The notes below the pieces were generated by a model. That model had not been told where the DNA came from. It did no database searches and saw only the letters and a program-made list of their open reading frames with translations. The position numbers were made by a program, and so were the translations under genes. Shown piece by piece: positions 44,036-53,837 of a stretch of DNA of 64,000 nt. The number at the start of each line of letters is the position of its first letter. Positions within the stretch are counted from its first letter, which is position 1. This DNA is from Paenibacillus hunanensis (GTDB lineage Bacteria; Bacillota; Bacilli; Paenibacillales; Paenibacillaceae): NCBI RefSeq assembly GCF_014645615.1, contig NZ_BMMB01000005.1, forward strand, positions 1-64,000, read 5' to 3'.

Positions 44036-44623
44036 TTACTGCTTTTTGATACCTTGAAATAGCAGGCGAATCATCTTCGCCGTCGCTTCATCGTCTAGCG
44101 GCGGCTGATTAGACAGCATCCGATAGCTGGACGGTGAATGCAGCAGCTCAATCGTCAGCATCGCATCGATCGTATCATCCAGTTCGCCACGCTCCAGCGC
44201 ACGATTCCAGATGATCATACATTTGTCGTACAGCATCGCGCGCAGCCGTTCCTGAAAAGGTAACAGCATCTCCTGCCGACTCTGACTTTCCGCCATAATC
44301 TGTGCCAGTACACGTCCCTCTGGGCTGGAATAGAAGCGATGCAGCTTACAGAACCAATCGATGTAATCATCCACAATATTGCCAGTGTTCATAATCGTGC
44401 CCTCGATCTGCACGTGATAGACAAAAGCCTCCATCGACAGCTGTACCTTGTCGCTCCACCAGCGATAGATCGTTGCCTTGCTCACACCAGCATGCTCAGC
44501 GACCTTGTCGATTGTCATTTTACGAAGACCGTGCTCCAATAATAGCTCCATTGTAGCCTTAAAAATGGCAGTTCTGGCTTTTTGACTGGGTGGTCTGCCA
44601 GGCTTACGCTTTGTTCCCTCCAT
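44036..44623 (-). CDS. TetR-family transcriptional regulator
   Basis: 195 aa. The N-terminal helix-turn-helix TIDKVAEHAGVSKATIYRWW is at about 37-56, after a basic arm KRKPGRPPS. The C-terminal ligand domain is typical in length. It may regulate itself and the adjacent yjgB-like gene. An imperfect operator-like sequence GAAACGAATAGTTCC is upstream at 44646-44660. Confidence 0.9.
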   Translation of the reverse strand: MEGTKRKPGRPPSQKARTAIFKATMELLLEHGLRKMTIDKVAEHAGVSKATIYRWWSDKVQLSMEAFVYHVQIEGTIMNTGNIVDDYIDWFCKLHRFYSSPEGRVLAQIMAESQSRQEMLLPFQERLRAMLYDKCMIIWNRALERGELDDTIDAMLTIELLHSPSSYRMLSNQPPLDDEATAKMIRLLFQGIKKQ

Positions 44624-44644
44624 AGCGAGTCTCCTTCACAATTA

Positions 44645-44681
44645 TGAAACGAATAGTTCCGTAATTAAAATACACGTTTCA
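44645..44681. promoter_or_regulatory. Candidate TetR operator region
   Basis: A near-palindrome GAAACGAATAGTTCC (44646-44660) and outer arms TGAAACG (44645-44651) and CGTTTCA (44675-44681) lie just upstream of the tetR start. TetR proteins bind similar 15-base dyads. The assignment is inference. Confidence 0.45.
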
Positions 44682-44736
44682 GCGATTAATGTCAAATTTG
44701 ATCATGTTCAATTATACATATGATTCAGAAAGCATT

Positions 44737-46179
44737 CTATTCATTACCCTGATTTACCGGATCTGCCGCATCACGTAGGCGGTTAGAATCGGGACGATCT
44801 GCTGTGCTGTTCATAGGTGACGCAAGTGGCATCGCAATCAGTCGTCTCACCTGTGCCGCAACGATCTGTAAGGTAGGGGCAATACGCCCCTCCTGCACAT
44901 TGGACACATTGATCCGCAGCCCATTCCAGTGATACGGACTATCTTTCATAAAATAACGATCCAGCGAATCCGCTACAATATTCAGCTCCTGTAATCGGCG
45001 CAGCAATGCCGACATCGGGAAATTATCCGGTAATGGTAGCACGGCGTGCACAGCATCGATATGATACACACGCGCAAATAATGGATCGCTCGCCGCTAGC
45101 TCGCAGATGGCTGCATGTAGCCGCTTCGTCCGTCTGCGATACGCCTCCACCATCAGTCTGCGGTAACGCGCATACATGCCATTTTTAATATACATCTGTA
45201 GCGCAGCCTGGGATAGCACCGAGCTATCGATATCGAGTAGCTTTTTGTAGCGTGAGAAGGTCGCGGTCAGGCAATCCGGCAGCACGGCAACACCAATGCG
45301 TAGACCGGGAAAGAGCATTTTGGAATAGCTTTTCAAATAAATCACATGATCAGAGCGATCGTACGCATATAGCGGATCGATGCCTGTATGCTGCTCCAGA
45401 TCGGCTAGATAATCATCCTCCACTAGATACACATCGTATCGCTCTGCCAGTACGACCAGCTTCTTCTTATCGACCGCTGCTAACGAATGTCCAAGCGGAT
45501 TATGAAAGCGCGGCATCAGGTAAAAAAACTTGATCTCTCCCGTCTGAAACCACTGCTCGATCTTCTCCATATTCAATCCGCAGGAGGTACGCTCGACCTC
45601 CACCACGGGTACGTCTAACGATTCCAGTAGTTCAATGAGTAAATGATAGCCGGGCTGCTCAATCATAATGCGCTGCTGTCCACCGGGAAACGGCATCATC
45701 GTCAGAATCGATAGCGCCTGCTGAACGCCAGAGGTGATGTACAGATTCGATGGACGCGCAAAGACCTGCACGCGTTCTAGCTGCTCGCGCACCTCATGCA
45801 ATAAAGCAGGTAGCCCCTGCGCAGTTCCATACGTGAATAGCTGATCTCTATACAGCTTCATCGCCTGATTCAGACAGCCCTGAAAATCATCGAACGGAAA
45901 CAGCTCTGCCGCCGGTGCCGCTGAAGCGATATCGATCTGCTCCCCTTCTGCAATCGCAGGCGCAGTCTGATGCTGAGCGGCAACATAGTACCCACTACGA
46001 TCAACCACATACACAAAATGCTCGCGAATCAGCTGCTCATAGGCGCGAATCACAGTCGCGGCACTGCACGAATGCTGCTCTGCCATTTTCCGAATCGAAG
46101 GCAAGCGTGCCCCTGCTGGACGAATACCGGACGCGATCTGGCGCTGCAACAATGCGGCTAGCTGTTCATGTTTACTCAT
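44737..46179 (-). CDS. MocR/GabR-like regulator (GntR domain fused to aminotransferase domain)
   Basis: 480 aa. An N-terminal winged helix (ARLPSIRKMAEQHSCSAATV, then IRAYEQL) is joined to a class I aminotransferase-like domain. The PLP Lys287 is in SYSKMLFPGLRIG and the Asp in VEDDYLAD at 255/256. Members of this family sense amino acids or vitamin B6 and control a divergent neighbour. Here the neighbour is an EamA-type transporter. The start at 46179 has GGGAGG upstream; an in-frame ATG at 46269 would add 30 non-family residues. A perfect palindrome at 46369-46382 lies between the two genes. Confidence 0.92.
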   Translation of the reverse strand: MSKHEQLAALLQRQIASGIRPAGARLPSIRKMAEQHSCSAATVIRAYEQLIREHFVYVVDRSGYYVAAQHQTAPAIAEGEQIDIASAAPAAELFPFDDFQGCLNQAMKLYRDQLFTYGTAQGLPALLHEVREQLERVQVFARPSNLYITSGVQQALSILTMMPFPGGQQRIMIEQPGYHLLIELLESLDVPVVEVERTSCGLNMEKIEQWFQTGEIKFFYLMPRFHNPLGHSLAAVDKKKLVVLAERYDVYLVEDDYLADLEQHTGIDPLYAYDRSDHVIYLKSYSKMLFPGLRIGVAVLPDCLTATFSRYKKLLDIDSSVLSQAALQMYIKNGMYARYRRLMVEAYRRRTKRLHAAICELAASDPLFARVYHIDAVHAVLPLPDNFPMSALLRRLQELNIVADSLDRYFMKDSPYHWNGLRINVSNVQEGRIAPTLQIVAAQVRRLIAMPLASPMNSTADRPDSNRLRDAADPVNQGNE

Positions 46180-46565
46180 AGTTGGTTCCTCCCTTGAAGT
46201 CGGCTTTTGATGAAGTAAGCTTTTTGAAGTTGGATTGCTATTCACTATGTTTGGTTCCATACCGTACAATCTGACATCACATCGAACAAACTAACCAACG
46301 CCGAATCGGTTCTATTTACGCTTATTATAATTCTTTTACATGCTCATCTGCTCACTACAGTTCACATTCTGTACCGGTACAGTTTCAAAATAAAGCGGTT
46401 GTTGCCTCCTTGTTACAGCGACTATATTGAGAAGGAATCAACACCCGGCAAGCAAACACATTGTGCACATGTGCTATGTTTCCGTTATCCAATTTATGAT
46501 CTATACAACACGGAGCAGCGTACGAAAACCGATACGCTTCCGTAATAATGGAGGGATATCACATC
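46180..46565. other. Divergent control region of the MocR-like and EamA genes
   Basis: 386 bases without a gene. CTGTACCGGTACAG at 46369-46382 is the main palindrome; CTACAG, TTACAT and TTACAGC half-like elements lie around it. A TATATT -10 candidate at 46423-46428 stands downstream on the + strand. Confidence 0.5.
46369..46382. promoter_or_regulatory. Perfect 14-bp palindrome, candidate MocR-type operator
   Basis: CTGTACCGGTACAG is an uninterrupted palindrome between the divergent regulator and transporter genes. It is placed 41 bases before a TATATT -10 candidate for the transporter. MocR-family proteins commonly bind GTAC-type half-sites in such divergent regions; the specific pairing is inference. 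Confidence 0.6.
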
Positions 46566-47558
46566 ATGACAACCGAAGCTTCAACCCGGCGCTCCGCACC
46601 CAAGCAGACGCTTCATTCATCCGAATCATCAGCCAGCCGTTCTCGCGGATGGGCTTACGCTGCGGCGCTCGCCTATGCGCTCATTATTGGCTTTTCTTTT
46701 TTATTCGTTAAAATTACTGTTGCCGTTGCCCTGCCACTCGATGTGCTCGCTCATCGCTTCCTACTATCCGTACTCGTAATGGCAATTCCAGTAAGCCTGG
46801 GCTGGATTCGCGTGTCGATTCGGCTTGCTGATCTGAAGCGCATTTTACCGCTGGCCTTATTATCACCTGTACTATTTTTTAGCTTCCAAATCTTCGGCTT
46901 ACTGCATGCATCATCCGCAGAGGCGGGCATCATTCAAGCGACGGTGCCGATCTTCACGATGCTGCTTGCTGCCTATTTTCTCAAAGAACGTACACGGCTT
47001 ATGCAAAAGCTCTCGCTGCTTCTCTCCGTGTCTGGCGTCGTGCTTATCTTCGCACTGCAAGGTGGTGCAGGCTGGTCAGCCGATCATCTCGGCGGTATGC
47101 TGCTGTTAATGGGCTCAGCATTATCGTTTGCAGGCTATGGCGTGCTGGCACGTCCACTCACACGCATGTACAATCCGCTGGAGCTAACGTGGGTAACGAT
47201 GATCGTCGCTGCCGTGCTCTTCAATATCGCCGCTGGTGTCATGCATCTGGTGCAGGGTGATATGAGCGGCTACATTAAACCGCTGGCACAACCGGATTAC
47301 TGGATGTCACTGCTCTATCTGGGCGTATTGTCCTCACTGGGCACGACACTACTGTCCAGCTATGCGCTGTCCATTCTCAAAGCAACACAGATGAGCGTAT
47401 TTAGCAATTTTGCTACGATCACTTCGATGATTGCTGGAGCGGTCATTCTGCATGAACAGCTTCGGTACTATCATGTAATCGGAGCGCTTCTAATCATCGT
47501 TGGTGTGCTCGGCACGAACTGGAATCGTCAGCGCCGTCAGACAAAGCCCACTAGCTAA
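46566..47558 (+). CDS. EamA-family (DMT superfamily) transporter
   Basis: 330 aa with ten hydrophobic segments in two EamA repeats (first from about residue 30, second from about 175). Features include ALIIGFSFLFVKI, LLHASSAEAGIIQATVPIFTMLLA and LSILKATQMSVFSNFATITSMIAG. Such proteins usually export amino acids or metabolites. The ATG follows GGAGGG at 10 bases. It is divergent from the MocR-like regulator, which likely controls it. Confidence 0.88.
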   Translation: MTTEASTRRSAPKQTLHSSESSASRSRGWAYAAALAYALIIGFSFLFVKITVAVALPLDVLAHRFLLSVLVMAIPVSLGWIRVSIRLADLKRILPLALLSPVLFFSFQIFGLLHASSAEAGIIQATVPIFTMLLAAYFLKERTRLMQKLSLLLSVSGVVLIFALQGGAGWSADHLGGMLLLMGSALSFAGYGVLARPLTRMYNPLELTWVTMIVAAVLFNIAAGVMHLVQGDMSGYIKPLAQPDYWMSLLYLGVLSSLGTTLLSSYALSILKATQMSVFSNFATITSMIAGAVILHEQLRYYHVIGALLIIVGVLGTNWNRQRRQTKPTS

Positions 47559-47670
47559 CGATGTATAGACTTCCTTTCTCCCTGCTTCCGAATCGGGTAT
47601 AGTAGAGATAGAATTATATTGTATACCTAAACAAATCTGCATATTCCCGATTTGGAAAGGAAGAAGATAG

Positions 47671-48960
47671 ATGAAGCCATTTCATGCACGCGTTTCAGCC
47701 CAAGCCTTATGGACGCGGCTGCTCATCGTTCCGCTATTACTTTGCAGTGTTCTGCTGCCAGCAGGTAACTACGCTAATGCAGCTACGATAGCTGCTGGAA
47801 CATCAGATGTAATGGAACACGCTACCGCTTCACATCCGACCGCACAGCAGCTAGATTTGAGTACCGTAACCAATGGATCGTCAAGCCATTCAGCCACACA
47901 GGCGACCGATGCGCCGATTATTAATTCCAGACCGATCACAACGGAGCAGCAACAGCTTTCTTTTCCCCAGGACTTCTGGATTGAGCAGGATATCGTAGCG
48001 CTGCCTCAGGATCGTGTTCTATTCGTAGATCGCTTAACCGGTGATATCTATCTAAACGATCTGCAAACAGGCAGCAATCTGTGGTCGCATCAATATGAGC
48101 ATATTTACAGCTATCGAGCGCTGCCTTCAAGCGGCAAGCTGGTGCTAATCATTCAAAATAAGCAGCACTTGCAAAAGCTTGTGCTTGGCTCTAAAGGCGA
48201 AACGCTATCCACCTTCAACTATCCGGCTTCGCTGCTAGGCTCCTTATCCGACCATCAGCTCTCGTCGTATCAGATCAGCTGGTCGGCTCCCTTACAGCAA
48301 GGGGAAAAGGAACGGATCGCCATCCAGCAACAGGATGAGGTACGCATCTATGAATCTCCCTGGAAAAAGCCACTTCGTACCTACAAGCTCAAAGCGTTGC
48401 AAAACCATACCTTGAAGGACATCCATAGCACGCATATGGAATATCAATCCGACCGACTGGTCATTCAATATGCAGCAGGTAGCTTGATGCAGACCGAACA
48501 GATTTTTGAAATGCTGAATACGAGCAGTACATCGTACCATGGCAAAGTCGTCGAGATACCGTGGAATCTACAAAGCGACTTTCAACTGGAAAATGGACAG
48601 GCTGTCATTTACAGCTACAGCACGAAACATCCACCACTTGGTCCGAATGGAGCGACTTCTTATCCGATTTATCGACGTTATGATGTAGCATCCGGGAAGC
48701 TATTGGTCGAGAAAACGTATGTCTTTAAGGCTCAGGAGCCACTCTGGACAACCGAATACAGCAATGGTCAGCTGCTGCTATCAGATCGTGATGAAGACCG
48801 TATGTCTTTGTATGACAAGCAGGGCAAGGAGCTGTGGCAGCTACCACAACTATCCGATGACATCAGACTGCGACTGATCAAATATGAGAACAAGCTGCTG
48901 TATCTACTGATCGAAACGAAGGATCGTCAATTCAAGCTGGTCAAGCAGCCTTTAATCTAG
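47671..48960 (+). CDS. Secreted protein of unknown function with propeller-like repeats
   Basis: 429 aa. The signal peptide (LLIVPLLLCSVLLPAGNYANA) is followed by a Thr/Ser-rich segment to about residue 90. The rest alternates beta-strand-like elements with phrases such as VLFVDRLTGDIYLNDLQTGS, GKLVLIIQNKQ, SNGQLLLSDRDEDRMSLYDK and GKELWQL, reminiscent of a PQQ/beta-propeller domain. No catalytic motif is evident and the family is not recognised. GGAAAGGAAG precedes the ATG; a terminator-like hairpin is 200 bases beyond the stop. Confidence 0.72.
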   Translation: MKPFHARVSAQALWTRLLIVPLLLCSVLLPAGNYANAATIAAGTSDVMEHATASHPTAQQLDLSTVTNGSSSHSATQATDAPIINSRPITTEQQQLSFPQDFWIEQDIVALPQDRVLFVDRLTGDIYLNDLQTGSNLWSHQYEHIYSYRALPSSGKLVLIIQNKQHLQKLVLGSKGETLSTFNYPASLLGSLSDHQLSSYQISWSAPLQQGEKERIAIQQQDEVRIYESPWKKPLRTYKLKALQNHTLKDIHSTHMEYQSDRLVIQYAAGSLMQTEQIFEMLNTSSTSYHGKVVEIPWNLQSDFQLENGQAVIYSYSTKHPPLGPNGATSYPIYRRYDVASGKLLVEKTYVFKAQEPLWTTEYSNGQLLLSDRDEDRMSLYDKQGKELWQLPQLSDDIRLRLIKYENKLLYLLIETKDRQFKLVKQPLI

Positions 48961-49162
48961 CATGTACGGTTATCGATAAGCTGATCGTGGATATCCTGTC
49001 ATCTTCACTTCTCTTCACTGATGGGTCTTCATTCATTAATGGAAGAGTGCAAAAAGAGAAGTCTGAAAACGAACAGAAGAAGCGATACTCACGCTTGATC
49101 CGCTTTAATGTACATGCGATTACCTCTTGGATTAGTAGCAATCATTCATCATTGTATGAAGT

Positions 49163-49211
49163 AGCAGCGAATGGGACGTACCGGTGATACGGTCGCTCAT
49201 TCGCTGCTTTT
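49163..49211. terminator. Terminator between the secreted-protein gene and the DUF5695-like gene
   Basis: Arms AGCAGCGAATG and CATTCGCTGCT around a loop with GAC/GTC pairing, followed by four T residues. The flanking genes are convergent; the surrounding 48961-49268 gap holds nothing else of note. Confidence 0.75.
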
Positions 49212-49268
49212 GTATGCCATGAAGGCAGAATCGTATCATGTAGCTGATCGGCTTGACGTCTACTCTAG

Positions 49269-52200
49269 TTACTGTCGCTTGCTATCTGAATGTGCCAGAG
49301 CTGCGATTTCTCTAGCATCCAGTGCGCGGCTATAAACACGAAAATCATCCAGCAGCCCATGATACGGCGGATCATCGTAGCGCGTTTTGCCCATATAATT
49401 TTTCGTCGTATGTCCAAATGTGGCAGGGTCAACGGTAATCTGTTCATTCCGTCCTACCTCTACCCCATTCACGTATAAAATGGCGGTAGAGCCAGACAGC
49501 GTGACGGCGACATGATTCCATACGCCTGTCTGCATCACAGGTGCCTGAATCGTCTGCTCTCCATTGGAACCGTTATTCGTAATGCCAAATTGCATATGCC
49601 CCTCTACCTGTGGTGCCAGATACAGATACAGGAACTGATTCGGACCGATATCGAACAGTGAGCTGTAATCCTGTAATGATTCTGCTTTTGTCCATAACGA
49701 GAGCGTCAGATCATGACTGCCACCGAGCACATCATCCGGTAGCTGTACATAGGCTCCCTGTCCATTTAGCGATACGGCGTTACCCTGTATGCCCTTTGCC
49801 CATGCGGCTCCATTTTGTAAAGAAGCCGGCTTCTTGCTACCATACGTATTCGCTGTCACCGTTCCGCTACCTTCATCAAATGGATAGTACGCAAGTAGCT
49901 TCGGTAGTGCGGGCGGAGCGTACACTTGTACTGTTACGGTGTCGCTGCTGCTCAGACTGCCATCGGTTGCAGTTAAGCGGAATGTATACGCACCATAGGT
50001 GCTTGTCGTAACCGTAGTACGCGCTGCATCGGCATTATAAAATGTAGCCTTTGCATCCTTCGGTGCAGCTACAACGCTCCAGTGTGCACGCGGTACGCCA
50101 GCTGGCAGTCCGTCATCTGTCACGGTTCCTGTTAACGCGATCGGCTCTCTTGCTACCCCACTTTGATCCGCTCCGGCATCGACCTGTGGAGCTACATTAC
50201 TGCCTGATGTCGTTGCCGCTAGCTCAATCGTATAATTCGCCTGCGCAGGTGCATATACGTTCAAGGTTACGCGATCTGCAAAGGCATTTAGCGTTCCAGC
50301 CGCCTGACCGTTCACCTTGATACTATAAGCAGAACGCTGAAGCCCGCTTAACTCGATCGATGTTGGATGAACCTGAGACGGGAATGTATTGGTCATTTGA
50401 AGTCGCAGACTGCGCTTGTCCTTACTGATCTCGGCTGCTCGGTATTGATCTCGTACCAGCTCCATATTGAAGCCCAGCGGTAAAATATGCAGCTTCTTAT
50501 ACACTCCGTCCGTTGGAGTGATCTGATATGTTATTCCGGTATCCTTCACCTCTGCGCCATAACCGATGAGACCGAAGATGGGGTCATCTGCCACATCTGC
50601 GCTAAGTATACGCAGCGCACCGAACAGTCCCAGATCCGCTTCACCGGTCATGCTGCGCCAGCCGTTCATCAGTGGCACATCGCGTCCACCGCCTGTACCG
50701 TTGGTGCCTTGATTCCCCTTTTCCGCTTGATACGTCCACGAGGCAGCGCCAATATTAGCAGCATCTGTACTCATCTGTCCGCTATTGATCGCGCCCACAT
50801 TGGCAAGCTTGGAGGCATACGCCAGACGCAGCTGCTCAGCGGCAAGTGTCGGCTGATCAGCGACCAGATGCTGACGAATCCAATCATCCATCGTATAGCC
50901 TGCCAGTGAGGTGGTGTACTGGAAGTTAAACCAGTTATCGCCCGTATTCGTCACCGGATCAGCGTAATAGTACCAGACTGGCATTTGCCCACGGCTGGCT
51001 CTTGTTTTCGAATTGATCTCGCTCATCATATCCAGTGCCTTATCGGTATTCTTACCGGCTTCCCATTGGGAACGAGCGAGTGTGTAGACCTCTTCTTCGC
51101 CTGTATTATCATAGGAATATTCAGAGCCATACGGATATTTATTACTGCTAAAATTCGCGAATTTGCGCTCCATCTTATCTCGGATATTATCCGCTTCCTT
51201 CACATAACCCTCGCGATCCAGTGCAGCGATTAGCTCTGGCGTGGTCTGCCCACCCATCAAGCCTGTAGCCAGGCTGTAATTCACTGGGCCATCATAAAGG
51301 GTCTTCATAATATGATAGGCACGCAGCAAATACGTGTCTGGATCGTGCTTGTACGCGATCAAGCCCGGATAATCACGAGCAATCTGATACATATCAAAGT
51401 ACGTATTGTACACATGCGGATACGCATAGCCGCGATCGGTCAGTGTCGCTCCCTCGTCAGCCGTCAGGAAGTTGCGCACTAAATAATCGTCATGATGATC
51501 CTTCATCAGCTTGTTCCAGACTACAGTCTCCAGATAATCATCCAGCGACTGCACCTGACGCGCGACCGGCTGTAATCGATTTTGCTCGGCAAGGAACAGA
51601 CCATGCGTCAATCCCCAATCATCGCCCCAACCCCAGCCCCACGGCTCCGGTGTGTCAAACACATTGCCGTTAAAGGCATTACGCTTCTGCTTCGTATGCA
51701 TCATCCAGTCATCATACACTTTGTCCCGCAGATCGCCCGGTGCATTCCACTGCATATGATCAACCATAAAGCTGGCATGTGCGGATAGCGCCTTATCTAC
51801 AGGATCAATGCCGTAAAATTGCATCACCGTTCGCTTGCCATTACCGTACTGGATCGTGACATTTTGTGGGCCTAGCTGATCCAAACGCCAGCGGTACAGA
51901 TGATGATCCCCCGTCTTCGTTCGATCCAATGCAATAGTACGCCCCTTGCCATCCTTCACGCTCCGAATCGGTTGACGGGTACGCAGGTCGAATTGAATCG
52001 GCTGATTGGTTGGCACGATCATTCCTGGTACGACGGTCATATCGATCAATCCATGCTCGTACAGCGTCTGCTTCATCTGCTGCTCGTCCTTCACCGCTGC
52101 AAATGTAAATCCATATCGACTGCTTGCCTGCGGATTCAGCACCAGACTCGTATTAGGCAAATACCCCCGATTCGTAAAACGAATAACCGCCGAATGCGGG

Positions 52201-53009
52201 TAAAAAACATTCAGCCCTTTGATCCATTTGCCTTCATTTGCCGGATTCCATGCCCACTTGCTGCCCGGATGCTCCTCAATGCGCCAGCGATCCTGATACT
52301 CCAGCCCTGCCCCTGTATCTGCATCCGGCATAAAGAGCAGATATGGCCCTAATCCACTCGGACGACTCGCCGTCAGATACGAGCTATCGTTAGCGATAAA
52401 GGCATGGGTGACAACCCGTGTCTCATAAATCTCGTCTCCATAATTCCACTGCTCGTTAAATGGCATCGGTAGCCCATAATCGCCAATCTCCAGCTTCTTA
52501 CCGCTCGTATTCTCAATGCCAATCGTCCAGCCCAGCGAGCCATCCGACTTAATCGCATACGTCTCCGTCAGGCGAAAATCACGAATGCCCTCAGCATGAC
52601 GGGAATGCTCATACGTAACCTGTACCTGCTGTCCGCTCTGCTGAATGTGGCGCACATCATCCGATTGATTGGTCGAAGCCTTGCGCCATTCTCCCCCGTC
52701 TAGACGATAGGTGAATAACAGTTCACCCATCCACTGATGATCATATGTATCCTGTTCAGAAGTTACCGTTTTATTCATCACATATTCGGTCGGGAATAGA
52801 TCATTGGTCAGCTTGAGCGACGATATCTCTCCATATTGCCCGATCTTCACCTGCACCTGACTTCCTGATAACGAGATGTCTGTTGAATCTGTTCCTTCAT
52901 CTGCGGCATAGGTAAAGGTAGGTAGCTGCACGAATAACAGCAGCAGGGCACAGCATAGAGCCCATCCCATCTTCCCAATTGTTCGCCATTGTACATCATC
53001 ATTCATCAT
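49269..53009 (-). CDS. Large secreted DUF5695-type protein with PKD/Ig-like and C-terminal LamG-like domain
   Basis: 1,246 aa with a clear signal peptide (GWALCCALLLLFVQLPTFTYAA). Residues about 40-930 form a carbohydrate-enzyme-like core with many Trp/Tyr/Asp/His, for example TPEPWGWGWGDDWGLTHGLF, YAYPHVYNTYFDMYQIARDY and QMPVWYYYADPVTNTGDNWF; this resembles what I recall as DUF5695. A PKD/Ig-like module (VAPQVDAGADQSGVAREPI through TDGSLSSSDTVTV) follows, then a LamG/jelly-roll carbohydrate-binding domain at the C-terminus (LAYYPFDEGSG to YHGLLDDFRVYSRALDAREI). It begins with AGGAGG six bases before the ATG. It sits beside a GH105 gene and a sugar importer, suggesting an extracellular polysaccharide-degrading role. 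Catalytic residues are not known to me. Confidence 0.8.
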   Translation of the reverse strand: MMNDDVQWRTIGKMGWALCCALLLLFVQLPTFTYAADEGTDSTDISLSGSQVQVKIGQYGEISSLKLTNDLFPTEYVMNKTVTSEQDTYDHQWMGELLFTYRLDGGEWRKASTNQSDDVRHIQQSGQQVQVTYEHSRHAEGIRDFRLTETYAIKSDGSLGWTIGIENTSGKKLEIGDYGLPMPFNEQWNYGDEIYETRVVTHAFIANDSSYLTASRPSGLGPYLLFMPDADTGAGLEYQDRWRIEEHPGSKWAWNPANEGKWIKGLNVFYPHSAVIRFTNRGYLPNTSLVLNPQASSRYGFTFAAVKDEQQMKQTLYEHGLIDMTVVPGMIVPTNQPIQFDLRTRQPIRSVKDGKGRTIALDRTKTGDHHLYRWRLDQLGPQNVTIQYGNGKRTVMQFYGIDPVDKALSAHASFMVDHMQWNAPGDLRDKVYDDWMMHTKQKRNAFNGNVFDTPEPWGWGWGDDWGLTHGLFLAEQNRLQPVARQVQSLDDYLETVVWNKLMKDHHDDYLVRNFLTADEGATLTDRGYAYPHVYNTYFDMYQIARDYPGLIAYKHDPDTYLLRAYHIMKTLYDGPVNYSLATGLMGGQTTPELIAALDREGYVKEADNIRDKMERKFANFSSNKYPYGSEYSYDNTGEEEVYTLARSQWEAGKNTDKALDMMSEINSKTRASRGQMPVWYYYADPVTNTGDNWFNFQYTTSLAGYTMDDWIRQHLVADQPTLAAEQLRLAYASKLANVGAINSGQMSTDAANIGAASWTYQAEKGNQGTNGTGGGRDVPLMNGWRSMTGEADLGLFGALRILSADVADDPIFGLIGYGAEVKDTGITYQITPTDGVYKKLHILPLGFNMELVRDQYRAAEISKDKRSLRLQMTNTFPSQVHPTSIELSGLQRSAYSIKVNGQAAGTLNAFADRVTLNVYAPAQANYTIELAATTSGSNVAPQVDAGADQSGVAREPIALTGTVTDDGLPAGVPRAHWSVVAAPKDAKATFYNADAARTTVTTSTYGAYTFRLTATDGSLSSSDTVTVQVYAPPALPKLLAYYPFDEGSGTVTANTYGSKKPASLQNGAAWAKGIQGNAVSLNGQGAYVQLPDDVLGGSHDLTLSLWTKAESLQDYSSLFDIGPNQFLYLYLAPQVEGHMQFGITNNGSNGEQTIQAPVMQTGVWNHVAVTLSGSTAILYVNGVEVGRNEQITVDPATFGHTTKNYMGKTRYDDPPYHGLLDDFRVYSRALDAREIAALAHSDSKRQ

Positions 53010-53562
53010 GTTGCGCCTCCTCAGCTCATATCGTTTTTGTCATATGGATGGTCTCTTATCTACGGTACATAGCAGTACAGTTCTAGCATACGAATCGACA
53101 AAAACAGCCCCTTGATTACAAAACGTGTCGTATTAAAAATAGCTTGTTAGACGAACAATAGTCTCAGTATCTTTGTTGTTGATACATTCGTTATCTAACG
53201 TTTTGCTGCTCTGCATGCTGCGACATGCCCTATCATGACGCGTTATCGACTCGCTGCTGGCCTGATTTCAGACCGCATTTAGCAATCGAATACTTGTCAT
53301 TAACAAGCAATTTGCTTATTCGCATTGGTTATAGCATCCATATCACAAAATGACAAGTCCTTATTTTAGGAATCAAAAAGAGACTCCTCTCCTGTCTCGT
53401 TCTTGCGTTATTGTGAGGCAATGTTGTAAAAGGTGGACTCTGTAGTACACAGCTTCTGCCATTCCGACTGCATGTCTGCTACACATTGGTAGATGACATC
53501 ATCCAGACCACTGGATACCAGGTAACGGTTACGCTGAGTTCACTCCATGACCAGATGGCACG

Positions 53563-53600
53563 GTAAAAAGCCGCTTCGTCCATTAGGATTCAAGCGGCTT
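53563..53600 (-). terminator. Terminator of the GH105 gene
   Basis: Arms AAGCCGCTT and AAGCGGCTT with internal GGA/TCC-type pairing; on the minus strand five T residues follow directly. Located after element G. Confidence 0.75.
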
Positions 53601-53629
53601 GCACCATGTACAGCATCTTAACTGATTTG

Positions 53630-53780
53630 CGTAAAACCTAGTGAGCGGTGAGCAGATTCCACTCTAGTAAGGAGGATGGGAACGGACTCCCCTCTCGCAT
53701 AGGAATCCATGAAGTAGTAGAACATGCAGGTTCCCGTGCTACTCATAACATACGTATTAACGTAAATTGGTATGCGTTCA
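53630..53780. repeat. Diverged palindromic element, copy G
   Basis: Resembles copy D at 55058 over its whole length, including flanks: GTAAAACCTAG, then GGTGAGCAG, a GGAACGGACTC segment, GCATAGGAATCCATG, GGTTCCCGTGCT and TCATAACATACGT. It is in the same orientation as copy D. The GH105 gene lies between the two copies. It has lost good pairing in the central stem. Confidence 0.65.
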
Positions 53781-53837
53781 TATTCTTTTATACTGATCGG
53801 TGCAATATAACTTGTGGTGCAGACTACCCATGCGTGC

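Larger units (their letters stand above)
53010..53837. other. Long intergenic region upstream of the DUF5695-like gene
   Basis: About 830 bases without a supported gene. It holds the minus-strand terminator at 53563-53600 and the diverged palindromic element G at 53630-53780. Two short frames here are artefacts of the repeat. No clear promoter for the large secreted gene could be named. Confidence 0.45.
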
